64,000 nucleotides of DNA from Branchiostoma floridae (lineage: Eukaryota > Chordata > Leptocardii > Amphioxiformes > Branchiostomatidae), in contig NC_049994.1 in assembly GCF_000003815.2 (NCBI RefSeq), forward strand, positions 11,393,905 to 11,457,904. The letters run 5' to 3'. The position numbers and the translations under genes were made by a program. Shown here piece after piece: positions 37,189 through 50,400 of this stretch; the stretch's first letter is position 1; the number at the start of each line of letters is the position of its first letter. A model generated the notes under the pieces. It saw nothing but the letters and a program-made list of their open reading frames with translations, was not told the origin of the DNA and made no database searches.

Positions 37189-37459
37189 GGTTGACTTTCC
37201 CTGGGGGCCAGCCGGGATCGGGCAGCTAGGACAGTTTATTCGGTGGCCCAAGACAGTCAGGCCCGCCCGATCTCCTATTAGCGCCCCGGGGAGTTTAAGC
37301 CTGATAAGTTCCACCTGTCCCTTTAAAAGGATAGCGATAACTTCTTCAGGCTTAAACTACCCGGGGCGCTAATGTGAGATCGGCGGGCTGACTGCCATGG
37401 CTCCCCGAACAAAACTCGCTAGCTACCCGGTCCTGTCTGGCTCCCAGGGAATGGTTGAC
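37189..37459. mobile_element. Long hairpin (foldback) element, ~115-bp arms
   Basis: The left arm (about 37189-37304) and right arm (about 37347-37459) are inverted copies. Matching blocks in order are GTTGAC, TTCCCTGGG, CAGCCCG or close, GATCTC, ATTAGCGCCCCGGG and AGTTTAAGCCTGA. The loop is about 40 bp. It lies about 420 bp 3' of the Ig-SH3 stop codon and may be part of its 3' UTR. Confidence 0.8.
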
Positions 37460-39297
37460 TAGACGGCAGACGTTTTGCCAATAGTTCACGCTGGCTGAGC
37501 CAGTATCTTATACAGACAGCAACAATTTCTACACGAGTACATGGTTTGTGTTGTTATAATTGTGGGTTGGATTCTGAAATGTAATACCCAAGAACGCAGC
37601 TTACGTAGACGGTGGCATACGTAAGGATAATATTTATATTTGATGTTCAATTATTCTTTGGTGCCTGTGTTTATACGATAGAATCGTTATATGTAATCAT
37701 ACCACTAAATGTTTGTGTTTCTGATCATCGGTTGTTGAGCAAGATAAGCGATGTGTTTTCTATACGTAGAAAAGATAACAGAGGCTTATATTCATTAGAT
37801 ACTAAAGTAGTTATGAACGAAATGTTTGGACAAAACAACATCTATTTCTTATCCATAACAAATGGTTCTAGATGATTCGGGTCAGATGTTATGAACCAGC
37901 ACATAAAAGTTGAGTTGTCTGACTGCGATTCGGACATTTGATACTAAGGCGCTTCAGACCTATTACAATTCTATTCTTGAAAAAATACTTCAAGCATTTA
38001 TGGATAGAATGGTTACCCAGTTAACGTGGCCAGTTTGGTGACGTCATTTTGAGCTGCTGATGTTGTCCAAGTGGACATTTGATTTGAACTCTTTACGAAT
38101 GCATTTGACGATGTATACACTTTAACTGTATTATCATTTGTTGCCCACCAAGAGTTAGCATGGATTAATCAAATTGTTCTATGTTCATTTATCTTGTTTT
38201 GGTTTGTTTTGTTTTGGAAAGTGGTTTAACGTTACCAATCCTGTACGTGTCACACGGGTGACATGCTATTGGTTTGAAATAGCGATGCCTATAGGTGACT
38301 CATTGCAAATGCCAGTGAAGACAGTGCGTCTCTCAAGCAGATTGAAAGCTTTAGTTTTAATGCCATCTAATATATACTCCAAGTAGGGACTAAAATGTCA
38401 CAGTTAACATATCAAGCGTTGGCAAATCATAGAAATGCTGAAACGTGTGATAAAACTACAACTGCTTGCTTAGTGCCATCTAGCGACGACAGCTATAAAC
38501 ACAGCAATGGCTTTTTGTCTTCGGATGCTTTACTTATTTGTCTCAAGTGATCCGGATTGTAAAACTATGATATTTCTTACTGGTTTGTTTCTGTTTTGCG
38601 TGGCTATCTTGAGGACGTAGAATAGAGAACTGTGATGTACAGAGTTTTGCTCCGTGGTTAACAAAAAACAATTATAACACACGTTGTATAAAATATGAGT
38701 ACTGTTATCTTTCAACAATTTGTCTAATATGTGGAGATTGCAACTTTACGTATTGCTCAAAATTACCACATTTTGTTTTACTTTGACCGAATTGATACAT
38801 GTGGTTTTTGCTACGTACCTTTCGGTTAATTATCGATTTGTTACAGGAAGGTTAGACACCCAGGTATCTACGTACACAAGTTCCTCAAGCAACTGTACAA
38901 AATTGCAGTTTTTTTTCTGATTCTCGTCCAGTGACGAACGAAAGACAGCAGATGCTGTATGAAACGTCTGGCCGTTTTTAAAATCTCATAGAGTTGCTTG
39001 AGTTCTGCACTGTACTGTACTGGCTACAATGACTTCGTCTAGTGCGCGTGGTTACAACTTTGCTGAATGGCTATAGGCTGCATAATAATAGCCATTTCAA
39101 ACAGACAACTCTTTACCCTGAAAAAAAAGCGAAAATTATTGGATTACATGTAACATTGATTTCACAATGTAAATTCTATTACGCATTGAAAAATGCTTAA
39201 ATCTTCTTAAAACATTGCCGTAAGTTGTTAACGTTAAACATTCTTTCATACATAAGTGAAAGTTACTATGGAATTAGGATTACAACTATATCAATGG

Positions 39298-39303
39298 TTT
39301 ATT
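39298..39303 (-). terminator. AATAAA polyadenylation signal of the PLA2-like gene
   Basis: TTTATT on the plus strand, read as AATAAA on the minus strand, about 200 bp past the stop codon at 39505. Confidence 0.5.
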
Positions 39304-39504
39304 CAAACATACATATACATACATACATCATACATGGACATACTAAAATAACGTTGCAGCCTTTTATACAATGCTGTAAAACTGGCTGAATTAAGTAAGA
39401 CATGAACAAGTCATGCCTCACAACTATATATAAGCACTAAATATCTCCACTGCATTATCAACTAGTTCCCTTTTGCCCCTGGTTTTGCAATACGTCGTTA
39501 AGTC

Positions 39505-41014
<1,510 letters not shown>

Positions 41015-41648
41015 GTCGGCAGCGGTTGCCTTGACGATTACACAATCAATTTTCACACCAGCGTCAAAGAGACGACAATGCTATTCCCAAAATGTGCACT
41101 TCAAGACGAAAGTCTAGTTGTAACAATATCTCAGGCGTTCTGTGAATCCGTGTTAAGACTAGTTCACGGATGGTACGATTGCACACACACTCAGGCCTAT
41201 ATTCAGGGAACCCTGCTCTAGTTTGTGTTGTGTAACCAACTTTGAGCGAAAACAGATGCTTAGTCTTCGGATAACATTTACATTGTACTTTTACCACATG
41301 CCTGAATAGCGTCGGAACTGTGAACCACACAACTACAAACAACACGGTTACAATCATCCGTTTCCATTGAGGTAATTATAAAACAATACATCCGTCGGAG
41401 GCAGACCGGAACTATGACCGAAATGAACTTATTTGAATCCCTATCAAGCGTCAAGATGGAATAGTCCCCGTAGTGCAAAGTTCATAAGAATCTAGACCTT
41501 TGGTCCCTGAACTTACGCAGCGCGTAGGAGTGATATTTTTGTTGGTTACAATCTGTATCTTAGTACATATATGATCATATATAGCCGGTATAACCACCCG
41601 TCGGCGTACCACACAAACGTATACCCCTCCTCGACTAGGGTGCCAAGG
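41015..41648. promoter_or_regulatory. Shared 634-bp head-to-head promoter interval (PLA2-like / AKR)
   Basis: The PLA2-like start codon (41014, leftward) and the AKR start codon (41649, rightward) are 634 bp apart with no gene between. TATATAG at 41578-41584, 65 bp before the AKR start, is a candidate TATA box for AKR. No TATA-like element was seen close to the PLA2-like start. The spacing allows a bidirectional promoter. Confidence 0.45.
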
Positions 41649-44600
41649 ATGTCAGAACCAAGTAAGGTTTGATACTACATTTTTTTATTAGTAACTTATC
41701 ATTACACTGTGTAAAACTCTAATGCTGTACGAGCAATATGATCGCTGTTATTGTTTACATCAGAGATTCAACTACTTGTACTAAGGCAAAAGAATATCAG
41801 ACCAATCATAGTGATACTAAATTGACATTTTACCAGACCTGACCACTGTGTCACCATAACGTCCTCGGGATCGTTCGTATTAACACTCTTAAAACAGTTA
41901 CTGTTATGTGACACTTGTACTCTTATCTTAGCTAGAGTTCATGGATCGCATACATCCGTAAGAGGAATTATGCAAATGACGCAACAGTCACTCCTATATG
42001 AATTCATATCATTTTGTAGTTCTGACGCAAAGTTTGGTAAGAGTGATCTATCTAAATGTTTAAATGAAAAGATAAATTGGGATAAATGTGATAAGAAAAT
42101 TTCCCTGCAGATTCCTCATCACAGAGACATGGAGTCAAGTTGAATAGGGGGACCTTCATGCCATATCTGGGACTTGGGACAGCAAAGCTCAAAGCTGAAC
42201 AGATGCCACAAGTGTTCACTGCTGCTATTGAAGCTGGCTACAGGTGACTTTGGTTCAGATGCATACTTATTATTGAGGCATGATGCCTGTTAAGTTACTG
42301 CTGTTTACTTTTTGTAGACCTGTCTTTAATCAGATAACCGTTGGCTATTCAATCAGGGACAGTACAGAGTAATATTTTTCTTTCGTTACAAATAGTGTTC
42401 TAGTGCGTGCAGTTTCTTTATAATTAAAACAACTGGGCATGATTCAGGAATATGCAACAAATGTAAAACTTTAAAAGGCCAGCATTACTTGACAGTGTAA
42501 TAATACCATAATGATACTTCAGTTAAGCATATCATAACTGATTTTGTTTTAAACTACGAAATGTGTTGCAATTGGGTGTATCGCCCTTTGCTGATGTTGC
42601 ATGCAAGGAAATGTTAGTTTTATAACAAGATTTGAACATTGGCCTTAAATTACCTTACAGGCACTTTGACTGTGCTTCCATATATGGGAATGAGAGCGAT
42701 GTAGGCGTGGCTCTGAAGGAGATAACTGACAGTACTGTCAAGCGGGAGGTAAACTCTGTCCATTTGGCTCAGTATTCTTAACAGTAACCCATATCTCATA
42801 TTCACATAAATCATTTTCTTGAAAGCCGAGAGACTTTATGAATGACAAGTCCTAATGACAAGTCCTCTTGAAGAATGTTACCATCCACAATTTAACAATA
42901 AATTGCAGCCTGAAGATAGAATGTAGTTGACAGTGGTGGAAATTCTATTTTACAACCAAATAATCGTTGCAAAAATGCCTTTAAATGAGGTTTTTGAAAA
43001 ATAATTTCCTGTACGTTGCATTGAACTATATGATTGTACAAATTTGTTAACAATGACTTATGTGGGACAGATGTATATTTATTTATTTATTTATTGGTTT
43101 GGCTGCAACAAACACACAGCCAGGGCTGCCCAACTAGCCTATGGCTATTACAAAGGGCTAGCCCTGCTGACAAACACATAAACAATGTATAGATTACTTT
43201 CATCTTTTATAATATTTTTGTTGTTGCATTTAACAAATATTTGAATCTTAGTTATCTTTTATAGGAACTTTTCATCACCTCAAAGTTGTGGAATTCCCAT
43301 CACCACCCAGATGATGTCAGACCTGCCCTCTTGAGGACCTTGCAGGAACTGCAGCTGGAGTACTTAGACCTTTACCTCATACACTGGCCCATGGGATATG
43401 TGAGAAGCAAAGATTATCAAAGAGAGCATCAAGAAGGTTTGTTCAAAAAGTAAAACCACACAAGGCCAAGGGGGTCAAATCCACATCTTTTGTGAATAAA
43501 TTGAAGGTTGGAAAATCACACATAATTATGTAAATAGTTTTTTTTTCAGTCACAATACCATTTTCAATAAAACAAAATACTTCCTCTTTTTCATACCTTT
43601 TATCATTGAGAGGAAGCATATTTTGCACCAATCCTTTTCAAAAAGGTAGTAGTAGAAGTGCAATTAACGTGGCTTTACTACAGCTCACAGTTTTAGCACA
43701 TCGGGTCACCCCTTGTATTCTCGATAAGTGTGTTGGGTTCTCTTGTGTGCAGAGGTTTGGGGCTTGAGGCTAATGCATGAAGCTCCCTCATACACCTTCA
43801 TGTCACCATACAATGATGAATGCAATTTCTTTCAACATTTTTGAGCTGGGGCCGCTACCCTGTGATCCTACCGACAGCAACAGTCCAAGGAATTTGATCC
43901 ATATGGCAAAGCAGCCAAATTTTTTACCATGTAGAGTCCGATATATATTACTTTAACGTACAAACTTGTTGCTAAATGCATTACTTGTGCCGTTATTTAC
44001 CTCAGGGACCGTACGACACTCAGGCGACCACTACACAGAGACGTGGCAGGCCATGGAGTCCCTGGTGGAGGAGGGACTGGTACGCGAGATCGGCCTGTCG
44101 AACTTCAACAGTAAGCAGATATTGGAGATCCTTGCTGTGGCAAAGACAAAACCATCTGTTTTACAGGTAGGATCACACTATCTTGGCTTATGTATGTAGT
44201 TGTCACCTGTTACATAAATAAAGTCTGAACATTTTACAACGAAGTATTTCTAATTGCTCATTTTTTTAAATTTCATGACAATAATATGAACATTCTCTCA
44301 TTGAGTGAGTCTAACGTAGAAGGTGAAAACAAACTGGTAATACTAAGTATGCTATGAACAGTTTTACTTATAATAATTCCAAACAGTTTTTCTCTTTGAA
44401 AGATATTCTTACAAAACATTTTTTGTTCAGATCGAGTCCCATCCTTACTTCCCGCAACATCGACTCATCGACTTCTGCAAACAACATGGAATTGTTGTCG
44501 TGGCGTACGCTCCACTGGGAACCCGCGAGTACCGCTTTCGGAAGCCAGGTACGATAAAGGGAAACCTCAAGTGTAGGAAGTTTGTGGTACTTGATCTAGT

Positions 44601-45247
44601 GTAATGTTTGTGAAATATGTGATAGACTAATAACTATAAAAGCTTTTGTCTTCACCACATGGTAGCTAGTTAGAAAAAAATTGCACAGCTTAAAGTGGGT
44701 ATCACTGGACTGAGGCAAGTTGGTGTCCTAAATTGGATTAATTTATGATTCCCTTGACTTTATCATCAAGTACAAGTTTAGCTTAAACAAAACACACAAA
44801 GCTAAAAAGATTGTTCTTTTATCAATGAAGTTTTGTTCTTTTATAAATGAAATTCATCGAGGTCTTGCATGAACCACCACTTTGGGGGTTGTTTCTATGT
44901 TGCTTTGTCGCAAATTTCAAATTAGAATAGGGGTTATAACCTGTTTTTTTCGTGTGTTTTCTGCAGATGTGCCATCCTTGTTGGAGGACCCAAGGGTTGT
45001 GACCATAGCTGAAAAGCACAAGAAAACCCCGGCCCAAGTTCTGATCCGTTTCCACATCCAACGTGGCGTGGCCGTCATTCCAAAGAGTTCCACGCCCTCA
45101 CGGATATGTGAGAATTCCCAAGTATTTGATTGGCAGCTGACTGATGAAGATATGGAAGTTCTTGGAAACTTTGAAACTACCTGGAGGATAATCCGGTATG
45201 ATAGAGATGAAAAACACCCCTTTTATCCATTTCACGAACCATTTTAA
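41649..45247 (+). CDS. AKR1A1: Aldo-keto reductase, AKR1A1-like
   Basis: Seven exons: 41649-41661, 42111-42243, 42661-42748, 43265-43436, 44006-44166, 44431-44548, 44967-45247. All phases agree and total 966 nt (321 residues, the normal AKR1 length). AKR1 enzymes are cytosolic NADPH-dependent reductases of aldehydes and ketones. The catalytic tetrad is present: D52 ([11 protein letters not shown]), Y57, K85 (ITSKLWN) and H118 (LIHWP). Cofactor-binding motifs are GLSNFNS, the Q-IESHPY junction, AYAPLG, and [10 protein letters not shown]. The C-terminus [10 protein letters not shown] resembles the AKR1A1 (aldehyde reductase) tail more than AKR1B. The first coding exon is only 13 nt (MSEP plus one base) and was chosen because it precedes a GTAAGG donor, is phase 1, and gives a typical N-terminus before VKLNRG. 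The symbol is by resemblance; a related AKR1 paralogue is possible. Confidence 0.9.
43076..43190 (+). repeat. Short repeat with ATTT run and inverted AGGGCT/AGCCCT blocks
   Basis: A (TTTA)n run is followed by CAGGGCTGCC ... GGGCTAGCCCTG, which can pair. It lies in AKR intron 3 and looks like a SINE fragment. Confidence 0.3.
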
Positions 45248-47469
45248 AGGTTATATAGTTATTACATAAATGTTGGCAGCATCTTGATCCAAACGATTTT
45301 TAATGCCATGAAGTACATATACCATGCATGATTGTTTTTATTGCATACCCTGTAAACACTTCATGTTGTAACACAGTGTTTGTACTTCACAAATTTACAA
45401 CATGTATTTGATCTACTGACACTGGAAAGGACCCCTATTCTAACTTCTAAAAAAAGTGTGGTGGGTTATTCTACATGCCTGAGATGTGGCTCTCCATTTA
45501 ATGTCCTATGGCAGGGATATCTCTAACTAAAGCTAGGTACATTACTCGTTTTCACCATAAGAACAGGCAAACATTGAAACAGCTGTATGTCATTCATGTT
45601 TAATACAGTATATACTTAGAGAATGGACCAAAATCAGATCTACAGTTATTTACAAACTATCAGCTTTGTCATCTCGGTAAAGAAAAGTATGTTTTATGTT
45701 GAAAGATATATCGGATGTCCGGTGCCCTTGTTGGTAGTTAAAATATCAACTTACACATGTACTTACAAAGTGTCATGAAGTTTCAGAACTGGGGCACTAC
45801 TATGGCACCATATATTTTGTAAGAACGATACACATGTAGCTACCCGATTAGCAGAACTTCAACAAATTACTTATCTTTTTTAATCTTTTTCACAAGCTTA
45901 GACAACATAAAGATAGTATAGATGACATAATATGGGAATCATTTCCATTGTCAAGACATAGAATAAATTTTCATTAAAAGGCAAACTATCATACATTGGA
46001 CATTACAATATATTTACCTGTTGAGATTACAAAAACTTGCTGCTTTTAACTTATTCTGTACATTCAATGTTAATTAAATGCTACCGTAGCCTTTGAATTA
46101 ATCAAGCATAATGACTTCCCTTTGGTCGTTAAAGGCACATGATCATCACCTAATAAATGTTGTATTGCAGTTTTAATGTTTGTTTTCACAGCATTTAAAC
46201 ACAACATTGCCCCCCCCCCAACAGTTGATTATGAGTTTTCCTGTGATATATCTTCTATTTTACAAATCGTAAGACTCAAGACAATATTGCCAACAATACA
46301 TTAAGTCACAAACACATATTTTTTGCATACTAAATTGCACTTGTACAAAGTTGACAGTAGGTGCTACATGGCACCTTCTACCCCTAGTTAGCATACAACA
46401 ATCGTTATCACATCATACATACATGTAATGTATGTTATCAGTTTGGTATGATCACAATTTTACAATACATGTACATCTGAGTCATCATAGTAGTCATTGC
46501 CTGACTGTAATAGTCTGCTAAGTGGTCCAAATCATTACACAGTATCAATTGTACTGTTCCTTTACTACACATAAACAATCAAAGGTGTAAAACCTAAATG
46601 TAGACCATTTCTGTACACATTTTCTGCAGGCCTTTTTCAGAACTTGGTTGTCAGTTTTTTTGTGTGTGTTCATCATGCCCTAAGCATGGTCAAGTGAAAG
46701 GATCACAATTTTCAGACTGCTTTGTTTCCAACTGGCTTGACCATTGAAAATATGTCATATTTGTTATATTGTTACATTATTACTTCTCCCTCCTAACATC
46801 TGCTTGGAGACTGTCTGGCTGGAAAAATTGAAAAGATCCCAACTTGGTAGGGAATTTAACACCATGAAAAAATGGCACCACATATAATGTCAAATGGTTC
46901 GCTCTTCCCATCTAAGACCAAGCCCAAATGACTCAGTGTACGGCATGTGCTGATGACTTGTAGTATTACATACAGCCGAGTAAGTTACATCATTCGGAAA
47001 TGGAAAAACTTTGGAGCCTTTATGACAAACTTCCCAGAGTTATATTCAATACAACCAGTCCTTATATAACCAGTTCTGACAATTGATCCAAAATGCAAAC
47101 CTAAATCACATGACACATCCTGATAAAAGTGCAATCATTGTTTTTAATGATTAACCCACTCCCTGCTGCCTTAACCTGTGTCCAATACAGATTTGCCACC
47201 AAAAGGTTACATCAGGATGGAAAGGGTTCACCTAGTTCACCTTTATCCGTAGGGTAACCTTTATCCGTTCCTTTTTAAGAACAATGTATTTAGGGATGTC
47301 AAGTCGACAGATGGTGGTTTCAAACTGCAATATTTTGAAAATAGTACAATTTGAAACTACCGTCCATCGACTTGATACCTTGATACCCTTTCTGGATACC
47401 CTAGTTAGCAACACAACGGATATAGGTTACCCCGCGGATAAAGGTGAACTAACGTTAAGCCAGAAAACA
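45248..47469. other. Convergent intergenic region between AKR and ORP 3' ends
   Basis: AT-rich, without exons. AATAAA on the plus strand at 45962-45967 is a candidate AKR polyadenylation signal. AATAAA on the minus strand at 45337-45342 is too far to assign safely to ORP. The hairpin element at 47234-47450 is the only structured feature. Confidence 0.45.
47234..47450. mobile_element. Palindromic MITE directly 3' of the ORP stop codon
   Basis: The left end AGTTCACCTTTATCCG and right end, reversed, are inverted repeats with a second internal GGGTAACCT block. The interior is also largely self-complementary (TCAAGTCGA, GTTTCAAA), so nearly the whole 217 bp can fold. It begins 20 bp past the ORP stop and should be inside its 3' UTR. 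Confidence 0.75.
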
Positions 47470-50400
47470 TCACTGAGAGGCCTCCAGGAGGTTATTGTGG
47501 ACCCAGCCCTCGCCCTTCCTGTGGAACAGCTTGGTGTGCCAGGCTATTCTGTGCTCCTCCCGCGCTCGCTCCTCTTTCCGCTGTCGCTCTTCCAGGAACC
47601 GTTTGTGCTCGGTGGCTCGCTCAATGTCATTGGACTTCAGGGCAGCAGTCACGTTCTGCCATAGGTTCCTTTATGAGAAACATCAGAAGACAAGTTGGTA
47701 AATATATTAACTGTACGGAGAAACAATTTTTGTATCAAGTCTGAATTCCATATGATTAATAGAAGTCTTGGAGCCTCTTGTTACGATGGATAATAATTTA
47801 ACCTAAATAGCCTGATGAAACTGATACCTCTGCAAGGAGCAGAGCATGTTTGTCTGTTGGTTTGTAAATTGTGACTAGTTAATGTTCCAGTAATACTAAA
47901 ACCGATCAGGAAAATCTGACCTGGACTCGAATTCGCCCTGCATGTTGATTGGCCGAACCTTCTTCCTGATCTTGGACAGCTTGGCTGTGTCAATGACCTT
48001 GGTGTCGTTGCCCCTGTAGCCATTGCAGTAGGTGAACTCTATGGACCCGTTCCATTCTCCCTAAAAAATCATGAAGATGTTCAAATGTTAAACATGACAT
48101 AAAAATTAAGTATAACGGATGTAATACATGCTTGGCATACTTAAATACAATGTGTGAGTATATGTACAGTACATAATCTATTCCTGGCAGTAGTTGTAGT
48201 TAGCCGCAGGTGGAGGTTTACACAAATAATGATAATTAAAAAAAAAAACTTTAAGCAAAATTTTGAGGTTAATCTGATTGACCAATTAGGATACACGAGA
48301 CATGAACACAGTAAGTGTTTGCCAATTTTTATCAGTTGACCAATCTGTATACAGGAGACACAACAAATTGCACCGTACCTGTATCTTACAGATGACCCTA
48401 TTGGTGGGCTGGTGTTTGACCTCTCCCGAGATGTGGTGTAGTTTTCCTCCGTAGAAGGGCTTGGTGTGGAATGTGATCCCGGCCTGCCAGCCTGTCTTGG
48501 CACACGTGATATTGATCTTCCCTCCCAACTCAACCCATGGCACAGTCAGGATCGACCTACGGAAAAAAATTACATTTCGTTCAACAACACATAAAATACA
48601 GTTTGACTGAAAAATGCTGAACACAGCTTGTCACACATTGCAAACTCTTATTCATTAGCAAAATCAACTGTACCATACACCAATACCATAGGGGTGCAGA
48701 CACTACTTGGAGTACAATGTACATGTTGCGACAGGATTACACGTATTGGGGTTACGGACACTACTTAGGGTATGCACCTTACTGGAGCATGGACACTACT
48801 GGGGGTATGGAAGGTTGAGTAAATGACTCAACACACCTCCTTGAACACACTTAGTATGGTATACCGAACAATAGATTCTTCATTTTTGTTTGTTCACCTC
48901 GATTTGACTTTGGCATTCTACGACATTCATTTTTCTTTTCAGATATTACATGTATTTTGCAGTCTATTGTATACTTAGGTATACAATGTCATCAATTGTA
49001 TATTTGCTTATTTTGCAGCTGTCTTGCAGGGTATCCAGTATGGTTGGAAACTCGATGTGTGCAGCAATGTCATCCATATGATTAAATCAACCTGGCTTTT
49101 TAAAGCTTCCTAAAACTTGGGAGAGGTGTTTGTCTCTGATTGGCTGTTGTTTGAGGTGGCTGTTTCTGATTGGCTATTGCAAGGCTTTTTAAAGCCAAGT
49201 GATTTAAAAATTAAGAAAAGAAATCTCATGGCTGACCTGGCATAGGCACTGGGTAGAGTGAAAGTGTACTCCTCCCCATGAGTTACGTCATGAACCACCC
49301 CCTCACCAACGTTCACCACTCCGATGGACATCCCCATGAACTTGGATTTGGTCCATATATGGGCATTCATGGAGACATTCTTCTCTTTGCATTCAGCATA
49401 GAAGGCTGAAACTGGAGGATGGTGGGATACCTACAACACAAATAGACTCTTAGATTGTAATACATCAATATACAGTAGAGTTGACTAGGCCGACAGGCTG
49501 AATAAAGGTTCAGAAACTTGAACTATGGGGCTCCAGATGTCTCACTGAGGGATGACTGCGGTGCGATAGATGTCGGTTAGTTGAGGAATGAGTCCACACT
49601 ACTATATACTGTAATACATTCAGGTTTATGCATTTTGAAGCAAGGAGAAAACAAAATCTTCGTATAGGTAGTGGTTTTGAGTTAAAAATTCCAGTAAAAC
49701 TATTAGATAAAATTGAAGAAGAGCTGTATTGCGCGACAATTGTAACAGGTACAATGTATGACAATCTGTATTTACATGGGAGTTGAACTACGTACCATTG
49801 CATGAATCTAACAACTAATCTAATCTAATCCAACAGTGTAGACAATCTAGGTGATATTATACAACTTACAAAGCTTAAACTTCAGAACACTATGCCAATA
49901 TAGATGCTATTGCATGCAAAGCTGTTATGTTACATTGAAGGATGGTAAGCAATTTGAAACAAAATCGTCCAGGCATAATAATAGACAAATATTCCCAACC
50001 TGTTCAGCGGTAAAGACCACTCTATGGTATCCACCATTTTCTTCTGATTGGTTGTTAGGAGAGGTGCTTGTCTCTGATTGGCTGTTACTTGAGGTGGCTG
50101 TTTCTGATTGGCTATTGCAGGGCTGAGTGGTGGGAATGTCCCAGGAACAGTGGAACACTTCTCCAATGATTGGATTGTACGGTTTTTTGGCAAGAGAACC
50201 TGCAGAAGAGAGGTTTAATATTTATCTATTTACTTCCGTACATTAAGAAATGTATAACATACTACTGTAACAGTAACTACCACATGAAAGTCATGATAAC
50301 ACAACTGAGATGATTTACATGTCTACAATGTATATTCAAGTCATAACTGGGCTGTCATAACCATTACGTTCAAAGTGGGTGTTCAAAGTAGGTGTCAGTA

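Larger units (their letters stand above)
36769..39504. other. Intergenic region between Ig-SH3 (plus) and PLA2-like (minus) 3' ends
   Basis: The genes converge here. The only clear feature is the large hairpin element at 37189-37459. The Ig-SH3 3' UTR must start at 36769, but I did not find a convincing AATAAA for it. A run of CATA repeats lies near 39305-39340. Confidence 0.5.
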
